A stretch of DNA of 64,000 nt, from contig OX411543.1 of NCBI GenBank assembly GCA_948146395.1, positions 27,606,026 to 27,670,025 of the forward strand, read 5' to 3'. Below, in pieces: positions 36,591 to 47,550 of this stretch. The notes beneath the pieces are model-generated. The model worked only from the letters and a program-made list of their open reading frames with translations. It did no database searches and was not told the DNA's origin. Position numbers and translations under genes: made by a program. The stretch is from Fragum whitleyi (taxonomy: Eukaryota; Mollusca; Bivalvia; Cardiida; Cardiidae). Position 1 is the first letter of the stretch. The number at the start of each line of letters is the position of its first letter.

Positions 36591-37085
36591 CTTTCCCTTT
36601 TACAAAGTTCTTCTTTAATAATACGTCAGTACGCTTTGTTGGTCTCTCGTTATAACAGTTTACTGGGAATTCCCTCCTTAGAATCTCTAACCAGCACATG
36701 TAAAAACTATGTTGGACAACGCTGGTCAGACGAAAAGGCGCGAAAATTAACAAACGCCAATTTTATACTATTTACAAAGTTCGTCTTTATGAATGATTCG
36801 TCAGTTCACTTTGTTCATTTCCTCGCAACAGAAGTAAATTGGGTTTTTCCTCTTTAGAATCTTTAACCAGCCCATGTAAAGACTACGTTGAGCTATGCTG
36901 GTCATAAGCGAAGGCTTAAAAAAATGTCAAACTCAAATTTATCAAATGTACAAAGATTATCTTTATGAATAATATGTCAGCACACTCTGTTGGTTTCCTC
37001 TCAACAGCAATATATTAGGCATTCCCCTTGTTAGAATCTCCAACCATCCCATATAGAGGCCTGCTGGACATGACAGCTTTCTTGG
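36591..37085. repeat. Three-unit tandem repeat, ~172-176 bp
   Basis: Units begin near ACAAAGTTCTTCTTTA (36602), ACAAAGTTCGTCTTTATGAA (36774) and ACAAAGATTATCTTTATGAA (36950). Each continues with a GTCAGT-CACTTTGTT block, a TTAGAATCTC-TAACCAGC block and a GCTGGTCA block. The copies are diverged, so the array is old. Confidence 0.75.
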
Positions 37086-37150
37086 GACAGGCAGTGTCCT
37101 ATGAATACAAATTTTGACCGTATTAGAAGAGAATTTTCAAATGTCGTCAT

Positions 37151-37521
37151 ACAGTTAGTTACGTCGTGAAATTGACATTCACCTCAATCAAAAGCATTCA
37201 AAAACGCTCAAACCTTTTGGAAAACATAGTATCAACAACGTCATTTAAAACAAATTTGTATAGAGCAAAATCGCGATTTCTCTGACATAACTCAAATTGT
37301 AAGCGTCTAATAGGTTCTTAAAGAAATAGGAATGTATCTATACAATTTGTAAGCATCATTTATTAAAGGGGGGTAGTCAAAATCGCTAATTTTGTTCATC
37401 CTGAACAAAATTGGCGATATTGATTACCTCCCATCAAATTCACTCAAAACTCGCTCCACACACTCAATGAATTTCATTCCAAAATCATTCATCTTGTTAA
37501 TTTCACGATGTTGTTAACTGT
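37151..37521. repeat. Family D element
   Basis: CAGTTAGTTACGTCGTGAAA left, core CGCTAATTTTGTTCATCCTG with complement, TTTCACGATGTTGTTAACTG right. Near-intact copy. Confidence 0.8.
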
Positions 37522-37565
37522 AACGCCTAGACTTCATAACAATTGATTCTGCGTGTTTACACTTC

Positions 37566-37644
37566 AAGGGGTCAGTGCAACACTATTATAAGTGCCTATA
37601 TTTCAATAGGCACTTACAATAGTGCTGCACTGACCCTTCCACTT
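37566..37644. repeat. Small palindrome sharing ends with the 5.74-kb segment
   Basis: GGGGTCAGTGCAACACTATT on the left and AATAGTGCTGCACTGACCC on the right around TATTTCAATAGGCAC. The ends match the termini at 27778 and 33520. Confidence 0.75.
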
Positions 37645-37677
37645 TCAGAAATAATTGAATATAGTAAAGATTTAATG

Positions 37678-37935
37678 CGTGACCCGTCAGGCGAAAAGGG
37701 ATCAAACTTGGTGTGCGTAAAGTGTCGACCCCAGTCAGATTGCGCCGACCGCGCAGACTGACAGGGATCGCCACTTTTCATACTGGCGCATTTCTTGAAT
37801 AAAAAATGATTAATCTTCCTTCCCGTGAAAGAATTTCGTAAAGCGACCTCTGCTTGACCTGCACTGAAACTAATCTCTTTTTCGATTGTTTATTTTACGT
37901 AGTTCCCAGATGGTCCTTTTTCGCACGGCGGGTCA
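37678..37935. repeat. Family B hairpin element
   Basis: CGTGACCCGTCAGGCGAAAA and TCCTTTTTCGCACGGCGGGT ends; core CGACCCCAGTCAGATTGCGC. Confidence 0.8.
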
Positions 37936-38064
37936 ATTTTTTTACATAAAATTGTGACAATCAGTTTCATGCATGAAGAAGATAAGTTCTTGGAACATCG
38001 ATGTTCTCTGAAACAATATTTTCAAGAGTTTGACCTTGATAATCAACCTTGATCGATGGTCTTA

Positions 38065-38145
38065 ACCTGATAGACTGGTACTACTGTCGACTCACATGAA
38101 CCCGGCTTTTTTTGATAGTCGACAGTAGGACCAGTCTATTAACCT
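38065..38145. repeat. Family M hairpin
   Basis: AATAGACTGGTCCTACTGTC-type arms: GATAGACTGGTACTACTGTC on the left pairs with GACAGTAGGACCAGTCTATT on the right. A copy is at 43950-44025. Confidence 0.75.
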
Positions 38146-38291
38146 TATTGCGTATGAATAAAATGTACCTTCGTATCTCACATGACATTGTATCGTAAAT
38201 ATTTTTGTAGTAAGAATTTTGAAATGTTCAGCTTAAAGGTAAAATGTTTTAGACTGACAGGCGGACAGTGGTATTCTGCGTAATTAATGAA

Positions 38292-38644
38292 CTGGCAGGG
38301 CGGGGCTTAACCGTGACGTAATTTGGCGAGTTTACTTTTCAATAGTTTGGGTTCTTTCAAATTTTAGTCGGTAATCGTCGTTAACGCGTGCAAATAACTG
38401 TATCCTAAAACCTAAAGGATGCACGTGCTTTGAGAGAGTGAACACATTTCATCGTTTGGTTACCAAGGCCTCGTAACTCCAGCTTTATTAAGCTGAAGTT
38501 ACGAGAATTTGGTTACCAATCTGGGATTTAAGGTCTCGAGTTATTTATGTCGACTCTCTTTAAAAGTAGGTTATTTTAGATAAAAGCTGATTTTCCTTAA
38601 CCTTGAGTGCAACGACCCGTTACTTAGGCTCCGCCCTGCCAGGG
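38292..38644. repeat. Family G element, copy 2, with terminal inverted repeats
   Basis: CTGGCAGGGCGGGGCTTAA at the left and GGCTCCGCCCTGCCAGGGC at the right. Core TCGTAACTCCAGCTTTATTA with complement. The interior is the inverse of 21540-21865. This copy defines the element's ends. Confidence 0.8.
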
Positions 38645-38744
38645 CATTAATCATGGATAATATAACGATATACCTCGATTACAGCAACGTGAATGAAAAA
38701 TCAAACAATCAGGTAAAGTTGTTTCTGATATACAGTTTTACTTA

Positions 38745-39168
38745 CAGTTAAAAATATTTGACATTGACATTAATTCCTATCAAAACCGTTCTAAATCACA
38801 CCCTCAGTTCTTCATTAATGGCATTCAAAGCACCCTTTTTTATCTATCAAAAAACGCACCAAAACCGTTTTTTAAACATTTCGAAATCATTCAAAATGAA
38901 TATCATGCATTCATATCGACTACAATCTTATTGGATGGTGTGGATTTTTTAAGCCTATGATTGGTCCGCGAAGAAACATATTAAATAGTCTGTAGATTTT
39001 TCTATCAAATAGAGGTAATAATATATCGTTTATTTCGTCCAATTGGACGAATTTAACAGTATTATTTTGCCTCTCTTAGATTGCATTCAAAAGTCGATCC
39101 TCTAGCTCCTTTAATTTCATCCGGAAATAATTCCAAAACCATTCATCTCATCAATTACAGTATGTTCT
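38745..39168. repeat. Family D element
   Basis: ATTTGACATTGACATTAATT left, core TTTCGTCCAATTGGACGAAT, right ACCATTCATCTCATCAATTA. More diverged. Confidence 0.65.
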
Positions 39169-40598
39169 TAAATGAATATATTTGATTTCCAACAATGTCA
39201 CATTATCCACATATTTTAGACTCAGACCAGTCTGTGAATCCGCAAAGTCTGATCAAAATCTTCACTTTGCTATCTGTGGATAGATTGTTAGATGCTGACA
39301 TAAAGTTTCTCCAAACACGCAGTCAATATTCTTGTTATTTCGTGGGTACTTATTTGTAGAATCTCGACCAGATGATTCAAATGAGTACTCATAACATAGA
39401 GCTTATGTTAATTCAAATATCTGTATGAACATAAAAGATGATTAATATAAGTTGTTATTAATAACAACTTATTTTTATCATATTTTATGTTCATACATTT
39501 ATATACGTATTGCAACAGAATTGGTTGAAATTTGAGAATATTCTGAGTTGAGAATGAGAAATCCTTTATAACCTCGTACCCTGAAACCTTGTAAAAACTA
39601 AAACACTCACATGACAATAAGACTTGCTTCACTCGAATATTCAAGCAACTTTTCACGAATACGCAGATGTCTATAGGTCTGTGGAGAAAATAGTTAATAA
39701 GGAATATTTAGCAAAAAAATGGATACTAAAACACCCACTCGATCTGCAGAATCGCTATAATCTGTAACTTAAAACTGAATGTTACTTTTTTCAACATAAA
39801 AGTCCAAGCAACTTTTAGATCTAGTTTCGGCTAATCTCTAATAACCCGTTTTGTGATTCTGAGCATCAGATTAAAGCTAAGAAAAAAATAAATATACATG
39901 TTTTAGATCAATATTAAAGACAAATAGATTTTAAGCATACAGACGCATTCAAGACAAAGATCCGTACCGTGTAATCCGTAAATAGGATAGGACACATTGT
40001 GTCTTTGGTCAGAGAGATATTCTTTGCTTATTACGAAACAAAAGACTTCAGGGCAAAATGGTTGACGAATTATTCCTTGGCACAAAATTGTGATAAAAAT
40101 CGACTTAGTACACAATGTATGTCGGGGGCTACATATGAAAAACAGATATGTTAAGGCTCAAAAAGTCTTAAATACTACATTTATCAAGGAAGATACATGA
40201 ATTGTTTACAATTGAAATTCTGCAAGAATCCCTGCGACAATTAGTTAGCTAAATACGACAAGTTCATCTAGAAGTTGGGCGACCGAATTTTTACAAAAAA
40301 GCTATAATTGGACGGGATGGCAGACAAATGGACGGACAGATGAAGTGGTATCTATATGCGCACTCACCAGAAAGCATAAAAAAGCAATCGAACTTGAACT
40401 TTGGTATTTCTAATCCAGGGACAATTTCGCAAGCTCTAGTTTGTCGTAATTTTCAACCAAAAGAGGTTCATTTGCTGTCTGACAAATAACTTGTACATAC
40501 GTATATATATTTCATGCATTAGAAAATTATAGTAATATACTAAAAAGCTCAAAACTGTGTGATAGTCATTTTTATCTAAATGTTTATCGTCTGCTTAC
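39169..40598. other. No gene seen; hairpin and diverged repeats
   Basis: Diverged family C-like hairpin at 39180-39310 and a 45-bp-arm palindrome at 39414-39505 (TATGAACATAAAAGATGATT and complement). At 40290-40390 there is a GGACGGACAGATG tail of the kind that ends dispersed molluscan repeats. No exon of the cotransporter's missing C-terminus was recognised. Confidence 0.45.
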
Positions 40599-40710
40599 CT
40601 TCTGTTTATGGGCCAGCAGATCCGCATCGGCAATTTTCCACAGAAATTCGTCCTGAAACTCCCCAGCTTTAAGGCGCCATTGGTGAATCAGACTTTCAAA
40701 CTCTCGGTAC
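40599..40710 (-). CDS. SLC12A2: SLC12 cotransporter exon 17 of window
   Basis: 112-nt exon completing Thr, then YREFESLIHQWRLKAGEFQD and EFLWKIADADLLAHKQK. The last part aligns with the family segment WKITDxELxxxxxK that precedes the final TYRQIRLNELL block. It ends in phase 0 at a GTAAGC donor, so at least one more coding exon is expected. None was recognised in the 40.6 kb to the left. The acceptor is ACGCAG. Confidence 0.9.
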
Positions 40711-41204
40711 CTGCGTAATATTAAACAAAACGTAAAATACACCCATTTCTAGCACAAAGTATCTCATCAAAGTTGCCTTAAAATGCAAAGATTTTGAGCC
40801 TTCACGATCTTGACATAAAGATGTCTCTATGATTAGACGATACAAAAAAAGTTGTTAAGTTTGACAAGCTTCACGACCCAATCCAAATCAATGATGATTT
40901 GATTCTAAAAAGGCTGATAGGTTTAAGAGTTTGTGCCATTTCACCATCTTTATCAAGAATGGATATGGAATGGATAAGGGAGGCCACACTGAATTATTCT
41001 TGTGACTCACGAATAGACTTGAGTGCAAACTAATATGCGCGCCTGTCTTTTAGTGAATAATTGGAAAATGCAGACATATAATTATAAAAACTGGTAATAA
41101 TTTTATCAGAAAACATGACCTTATCCAAAAGTTGTTAAGTGGATTGAAAATGGTCTAATATGAATAAAATAAAACAATTGGTGCAAGTAGTCTGCTCATG
41201 CTGT

Positions 41205-41492
41205 TAAACTGTTACATCGTTAGTGCAATTGCAAAACGTCGTAACTACAGCTTAATTCAAGCTGTAGTTAAAAGTTTTACAATTACATTAACGGTAAATA
41301 AGATGAAAAGAGGTGCAAAGCATAGGCGTATCTAGGATTTTAAAATCTATACGCATCCAGAAGGCGACCGACATAGAATGACATAGAATATATACAATGA
41401 AGGCGATCTGTGGACTGTGACAAAAGATGAATGTCCTCCGTACGCGCCCCTTTTCCATGATTTGAGCGTTAGTGAATAATCAAAACATCGTT
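41205..41492. repeat. Family J element, copy 2 (intron 16)
   Basis: CGTAACTACAGCTTAATTCA hairpin, then TAGGCGTATCTAGGATTTTA and GTGACAAAAGATGAATGTCC. Confidence 0.7.
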
Positions 41493-41573
41493 ACTAAGTT
41501 GTGTGGTTAGAATGAATGAATGGAGCGACGAGAGAGCGATTGAGAATGGTTTGGATTGAGATGAGTGCCTATA

Positions 41574-41938
41574 TGTGACCCGTGAAAAAGGACCATCTGG
41601 GAACTCCGTAATAAATAAATGTCAATAGAACTCGGTTCCAGTGAAGTTAACCCGGAGGTTGCTTTTCAAAAGTTATGAGAACAGAAAGATAGAATAATTA
41701 TTCAAGATTAATAAAGTTAGCAAAGTGTGAAAAGTTTCGACTTAACCCAGCCTGCGTAATCCCACACACACACGCGCGCGCGCACACAAATATTCTTTAT
41801 TAAACCACCGTATGAAATAACATACAGTATGGTAATTTACAAATAGAATGACCTAGAATTTATTTGATATTGCACCGTGTGACTAGGTTCGGCACTTTTC
41901 GATCCATCCAGACGGTCCCTTTTCGTCTGATGTGTCAG
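41574..41938. repeat. Family B element with internal insertion (intron 16)
   Basis: Ends TGTGACCCGTGAAAAAGGAC and GGTCCCTTTTCGTCTGATGT. Between the two halves, after CGACTTAACCCAGCCTGCGT, lies about 120 bp with a CACA/CGCG tract (41761-41788) that is absent from other copies. It ends 20 bp before the exon 16 donor. Confidence 0.7.
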
Positions 41939-41957
41939 AAATATTTTCAAAACTTAC

Positions 41958-42044
41958 GTGGATAGTTGTGGCTTTTTGTTTAAATCAGTGACGACAGTGA
42001 GATCGGAGTAATCTATTCTAAACTTGGACAGCAGGGTCGCCATT
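41958..42044 (-). CDS. SLC12A2: SLC12 cotransporter exon 16 of window
   Basis: 87-nt exon completing an Arg codon and encoding MATLLSKFRIDYSDLTVVTD, then LNKKPQLS and two bases of Thr. MATLLSKFRIDxSD is strongly conserved in NKCC/NCC. The acceptor is TTTCAG and the donor GTAAGT. Confidence 0.95.
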
Positions 42045-42766
42045 CTGAAATGGTTTATAAAAGGGAGATATCATATCCAACAAAGTTTGTGACAAAGTTT
42101 AGGTCATCAAATTTCAAAAAGAAAATGCTTTGAAATTGAAAAATGAACCATTATCTCTTACCCGAAACCTATGCTAAAATAACTAATTACTTCTTATAAA
42201 TTGAAGAGAAATCTTTCAAATACATGTATGTAACCCCCCCCCCCTCCATTCATAAAAGATCTGCGTTATCATTCATATATTAAGAAAAAAATGCAAAATA
42301 TGGTTCTTTTAGCGATAAAGAATAGACAAAATCAGGATTTCTGGTTTCAATGCCAACCATGTCATTTTTCTTTATTTTTTGAATACCCATAATTCATATA
42401 TGCGGTAAAATCTTCAAACCCACAAAGTTTGAGCAATATCCTAGACTATGCATGACGGACCCATTCTTTTATTTTTTGGTCCTTACAGAGAATGGCTCTT
42501 AAATGTCAAACTGAAATTTTAGAAGATTCTCAGTTTAACATAAGAAACATTTCATAATCTTAGACCTATCTTATTTCTGATGAAATACTCATATTCAAGG
42601 CAGACAAATCAAATAATTGTATAGTTATTTTTAGGAACTGGGTAAAATGGCCTTCAATAAGAATACTAAATGTGTTCCAAAAAGATTTAGGTGCCAGTTT
42701 TAGATATCTCCAGCCTTCGATCAAACAGTCGTTATTTAAATAACTGACAACAATAGTTCTTTCTAC

Positions 42767-42881
42767 CTGACTTGATCCTGGGTAACGTCCCCTTTCTTCG
42801 TGCCAATACAAAACACTCTTAGTTTACAATTCTTCCATTGTTTCCTTTGCGATAATATATAAGGGATGAGCAACGTCAGTC
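42767..42881 (-). CDS. SLC12A2: SLC12 cotransporter exon 15 of window
   Basis: 115-nt exon completing Gly and encoding LTLLIPYILSQRKQWKNCKL and RVFCIGTKKGDVTQDQV. LTLLIPYxL and W-K-x-C-K-x-R-V-F are family signatures directly after DDGG. The reading frame is continuous. The acceptor is TCCTAG and the donor GTAGAA. Confidence 0.94.
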
Positions 42882-42976
42882 CTAGGAAAAAAAGATAGAA
42901 AAAATAAGCAAGTTACTCGCATGCGGCATCCACGACTGCATGCATGTTTTTGAAATAATGAAACTAAGAAATAGAG

Positions 42977-43400
42977 GATATTGAATGAGTGGTCATGGAA
43001 TACCGAATTTATTAAACGAGTCATCTATAAACAGATAAAAACGAGGCTGCGCCGAGTTTTTATCTGTTTATAGATGACGAGTTTAGTAAATTCGGTATTT
43101 TATGAGCACAAATTTTATATTCTATATATTCTATTTATAATATGACCAGAATTGTTGTGATAAAACGAGGAAATTTCGACATTTATCGATTTAACTTATT
43201 CCGCGAAACATGTAACGCCGTTTCCAGAAATGACGTCAGAAAATCAATTTAGACGTCATTTTCACAGCGAAAATGTAACGTTGATGTCTATTTATAGCTC
43301 ATTTGCACAGTTATTCCACTAGTGTAATAACACCCGTGTAATATCAAAAATATTCAACGGGGTTATTTCACTCCCGCGACGTAGGTCATATTATAAGCGA
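42977..43400. repeat. Family I element, copy 1 (intron 14)
   Basis: GAGTGGTCATGGAATACCGA with hairpin CAGATAAAAACGAGGCTGCG and complement, then GAAATGACGTCAGAAAATCA and CAACGGGGTTATTTCACTCC. Direct relative at 53148-53530. Confidence 0.75.
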
Positions 43401-43404
43401 TAAT

Positions 43405-43600
43405 ATGAGCCTGTGTGTGACATTTCCACAACAATTTGACAACTGTGTGAGGCGCAAATACTACAAATACTTTAAGACCTTATCTATTCATAAACTGCGA
43501 AGAGAAGACTGTGGTTAGACTGTCTAGATGCACAGACTGGCCTGAGTCTTTGCTTTGTAAAAGTTTGAAATTGTTGGAAATGTCACACACGGCCTCATTT
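43405..43600. repeat. Family C hairpin element (intron 14)
   Basis: ATGAGCCTGTGTGTGACATT and GGAAATGTCACACACGGCCT ends. Follows the family I copy without a gap. Confidence 0.8.
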
Positions 43601-43949
43601 TTCTTTCAATGAGTCTTCTAGAATTATTTCTTTATTCATTTCGAACTGATGAGTGCATTTGTTTAACTCGTCGATGTATAAAAACTAAAAAAACTAACCA
43701 TACTGTATGAATACACAAAGCACATTTATAAATGACTGTGATAAGGTTTTGAGTTACATACCTTTATGAAATAAAAAAATACTCTTTTCATACTGTATTG
43801 ATAATTAACAATTTATTATCACGAAGAAAGGATGTAAAGATATATCCAATAAAAGGCAGGTTTTTTATTGGACTACTTTGTACGAAAGCTTACAAAATAG
43901 CTAAATACCCAGATTTTCTTAATTAGACGTTAAAGCTTACCGCGAATAT

Positions 43950-44025
43950 AGACTGGTCGCCCTGTCGACTATCATAAAAGCATTCATACATGAGTCGACA
44001 GTAGTACCAGTCTAACCACGAGTAA
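43950..44025. repeat. Family M hairpin (intron 14)
   Basis: TAGACTGGTCGCCCTGTCGA and GTCGACAGTAGTACCAGTCT arms around CATTCATAC. Confidence 0.7.
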
Positions 44026-44400
44026 AACTACAAATCACCTACAAGGACAAGGCCAATGGGATTGAACAGCTTAGCTTAAAAGAAATACATAAGCGTTCGT
44101 AGTGTATTTCCTTCCACTTAAGTATATTTCAACTCAATTTCAGGCAAATTTTAACATTCAAAATGCTAATAAGTAAAAAAAAAAGCAAAAGCACAGTTTA
44201 GCTTTAAAAAAAGTATGTAGGTCATTCGAAAACAATACTGTAAAACAAAAAAATGCCTTTTGCATTTTTTTCCCATTTTACTGTGCTGTTTTTCTTTGAT
44301 GTTTTGTCACATGATTATTATATGATGGCATACACGGATGACTCATGAGAAAAAAAAATGGATCCATGCTTGAACCTAGTATACATACAATACAACCTAC

Positions 44401-44538
44401 CCCCATCATCATACAGCCACCACACATCTATGGTGCCGTATTGTTGTTGACGAAATCGTCGATTCTGTGGATCAAGACCAGTCGACATTGTTTGAGCTAG
44501 AGGTGATTTTGACGGTAAACTATTAGGAACCTCGCTGA
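44401..44538 (-). CDS. SLC12A2: SLC12 cotransporter exon 14 of window
   Basis: 138-nt exon. It starts with a variable stretch, SEVPNSLPSKSPLAQTMSTG, and ends QQQYGTIDVWWLYDDG plus one base of Gly. The TIDVWWLxDDGG motif is one of the most conserved parts of the C-terminal domain. The acceptor is TTTCAG and the donor GTAGGT. Confidence 0.95.
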
Positions 44539-44611
44539 CTGAAAAATAAATATCGGGTATCGTGAGTATACTTTTGATACTAAAACGCTAGTATAGATCC
44601 ACAAGTTAAAG

Positions 44612-44680
44612 TGAGTGATCAAGGGTCAATTTTGTCTATACAGGTATAGACAAAATTGACCTTTGATCACTGACTCTAAA
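44612..44680. repeat. Hairpin in intron 13
   Basis: GTGATCAAGGGTCAATTTTG and CAAAATTGACCTTTGATCAC arms with loop TCTATACAGGTATAGA. A diverged relative is at 62600-62690. Confidence 0.75.
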
Positions 44681-45649
44681 TTGCAGAACTATACGTAAGA
44701 GTTTATACGTATCAGCATTATCTATCAACAATTCTTCTCGCGCACAATTATTACCTTTACAGTAAGTTATAAAACGGAAATGAAAATTACATCATGTTCC
44801 GTTAGAAGAGTCATAATACAAATAAAAAAGGTTAATCTTTTTATTCAGATTCGCAAAAACAACGCCTCTAAATTGCCTTATCATACGTGCCAGTTTTCCT
44901 GTTGGTCCGCACTTTTTCACAAGTTTTCAAATGGTTTTCGGTACATTTAGTACCAGCAAATTTCTTGGTTGTAAGAACTCTACATTTACAAATTCAGTGC
45001 TTTATAATAATTCCACAACAAGGTTATGTTTAGCCGCAGACCTAACTTTAACAGTTGCACTTTATAATTAGAACGTTTTTACATGTTCTAAACAAGTGTT
45101 TCATGTTAGAACACCTTATTGTTGATTCCAAGATTACAGCCGAATGATACGGCCCAAATCGCGCGAGGTCATCGATTTGAAATAAGCAACTACACTTAAG
45201 CGAAGACATTCAACTTTAACAAACATATCTTATTTTGTTTGGTACCATTCACTTCATTTCGATGTTACAAACAAACATTTGGATGATTGTTGTATAAGAG
45301 TAGTGTGTTTAATTATGAATGTTGCCATTACCAAATTACATGTTTAATTTCGTTATCTCCATCGTTTATGTCAAAAGTATTCACATACTAGGGAGACAAA
45401 AAATAATGGCCGTTATATGGATTGTTTTTGCGCTTTGATGGACGGTAAAAGCAAATTCATATCGACAATGACATTTGAATTGAGAACCTTTGCCTATGTG
45501 TTTTTGACTCATGGACACGTTACGATATACATATCTTAACACTTTCCTGTTTTACAAAATTTTGGACCTGTCCAAATTCAAAAGTTTTGCAGACGAAATT
45601 TTAAAGTGGATTTAATTTGAAAAATAACCATTCAGTAGGGTAGAAAATA

Positions 45650-45705
45650 GTGTGGAAAAAGAAGAAATTGCTTGTCAAAAGCAATTTCTTCTTTTTTCAC
45701 AATGT
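45650..45705. repeat. Hairpin in intron 13
   Basis: GTGTGGAAAAAGAAGAAATT and AATTTCTTCTTTTTTCACAA arms. Related half copies are near 8815 and 54315. Confidence 0.7.
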
Positions 45706-46169
45706 TTTCTAAATCATAAAATCACAGGCACGTAAAAAGCAGGGATTAAACAGCAAAGGATTAAATAATTAAGGTTCATGACCTTTGATCATTTGAGACG
45801 CCTAAAAGAGCGAAATGTTTGAGTTTAAAGGAGTAGTATTTTATTATTAATGTTTATCGACCAAAACAAATAATATTTATTAATATCTAGACTACTTTTT
45901 TATTTATGAAGATACTTACAACTTTCAGACAAGTTTTATGTATTTAAAAAAATGTATCAGTTAACTCGCATGTTTTGGTTAGGAAAAATAGGACCTAATT
46001 TAGACTAGAACCTCAAAAAGGAGCCACAATCAATCTAAGTTTTGTAAAACATGTCAGAGACTGAATGCACTATTAGCCACATTTTTTTAAATACACTTTT
46101 ACCCCTTACCCTGCTGGATTTTAGTTTTGAATCAAAAGAACTGCCAAAAGTTTCTAGCATGGGTCAAGC

Positions 46170-46275
46170 TTTTCCCCACAACTATCGAGTAGCAAGCAGG
46201 CAAGCAGGCAGTGAAGACTAAGATCAGGCTGCACGATTGGTGCAGTCTGATCTTAGTCTATACTGTCTGCCAACG
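46170..46275. repeat. Hairpin in intron 13 near exon 13 donor
   Basis: GACTAAGATCAGGCTGCACG pairs with TGCAGTCTGATCTTAGTC at 46213-46258. The family also leaves a fragment at 46745-46785. Confidence 0.7.
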
Positions 46276-46330
46276 CTTTGTGTACAGAAGAAATATTTCA
46301 TCAACGGTACTAGAAGGGTAAAAAACTTAC

Positions 46331-46531
46331 TCTCGAACCCTTCATTCTCTGCGCCCTCTACGAGCGTGTTCAATCTCTTCATTCTATGATACTCGCCAGA
46401 AGGGCCCATAACTACAGCAGACTTTCTTTGTTTGACTGGGTCATCGTTTTTATCTCCAGTATTTACAGTTTTAGGGTCAGCATTCGAATCGTTAGCAGTC
46501 TTTACTGTATCAGCTGTATTTTCGTCTTCGT
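46331..46531 (-). CDS. SLC12A2: SLC12 cotransporter exon 13 of window (variable linker)
   Basis: 201-nt exon with low conservation, rich in Asp, Asn, Thr and Lys: it starts DEDENTADTVKTANDSNADP, contains KQRKSAVVMGPSGEYHRMKR, and ends EGAENEGFE. Its place between conserved exons, clean splice signals (ATCAG acceptor, GTAAGT donor) and matching phase support it. The region corresponds to the poorly conserved, probably disordered insertion of the family's C-terminal domain. The RKS site could be a kinase target, but that is inference. Confidence 0.85.
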
Positions 46532-47055
46532 CTGATAAAAAATAGGGTTCGATTCAGTAGTTTTGTTCTGTGTTGTTTTGAATGTTTCTTTTATTTTTTC
46601 TCAATCGGACAATTATGGGCTCATTCGATTTTATAGTGCGACGTTATGATCTTTGTAAAAACTTGCTTTTAATATCCTTATAAACTTATCAATACAAAAT
46701 AGAACTCGGAAACATTTTCTGTCAAAAAAGACAAACAGGTTGTGTAGACTAAGATCAGACTGCACTTAAGCAGGAATGTTCTGGGTTGAGCATATCAAGG
46801 GCTATCACAATCTTTCACTATTTCGAGCAATAACAATAATTCTTGAGCCTTTGTTGTCTAAAATTCAAGCTCCCGAGCGGTCGAAAAAGATTTATAACCA
46901 CTAATTTTAAAAGTATACTGGTTATTAGTCTAAAAGTAAAATCTTTGATTAAAAGTTATTCAAAGGGAACAGTATTGCATAAATGCCGAGCATGTTGTCG
47001 TTACAGTTTAGCCCATCTAACATACAATTCAAGAAGGGTATGAGAATAACATTAC

Positions 47056-47195
47056 CAATTTCGTCTATATATTCCTCATCCGAATCAAAGGCTGTAGGAT
47101 TGTCTAGGTCGAGGTATTCATCTGGCACCTTGTTACGATCGAATCCACCAGCCACACGTAGTATACCAATACCGTAACTCAGGTCAAACGCATCT
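47056..47195 (-). CDS. SLC12A2: SLC12 cotransporter exon 12 of window
   Basis: 140-nt exon that completes Gln and reads DAFDLSYGIGILRVAGGFD, then RNKVPDEYLDLDNPTAFDSD and EEYIDEI. The DAFDxxYGxxxxR motif is conserved in the family. The acidic second half enters the variable linker of the C-terminal domain. The acceptor is TTCTAG and the donor GTAATG. It leaves one base of an Asp codon. Confidence 0.94.
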
Positions 47196-47304
47196 CTAGA
47201 AAACAAAAATCAGACAAACATGAGCTGATCGGATCACTTTCTGAGCGGAATATGTTGACCATAGAAAGAACGCACAGGCTTTGTCTAAAACAAATCCAAG
47301 GTCT

Positions 47305-47550
47305 CCAGTGGCCCGTTTTACTAAACGTCTTACGAAAAAAATGATCGTAAGTCGAAAACACAAATCGTACTTGGTGTTTTCATTCTTTGCTAGATTCTGC
47401 CTTGCAATATCTCATTGGAATCGTCTAAAGAAGACGATTCCAATGACATGATGCATGGCAGATTTCCGTATTTAGTTACTTCTGTAGAATTAACTTTTCT
47501 TTTTGACTTACGCAACAAATGATCGTAAGATGTTTAGTAAAACGGGCCCA
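47305..47550. repeat. Family K element, copy 2 (intron 11)
   Basis: CCCGTTTTACTAAACGTCTT and TAAGATGTTTAGTAAAACGG at the ends are inverted repeats. Core ATTGGAATCGTCTAAAGAAG. This copy shows the termini clearly. Confidence 0.75.

Noticed and set aside
42767..42881. Apparent frameshift in exon 15 (IIAKE versus SQRKQW)
   Set aside because: Came from miscounting a TATATAT run; re-reading the sequence gives one continuous frame.
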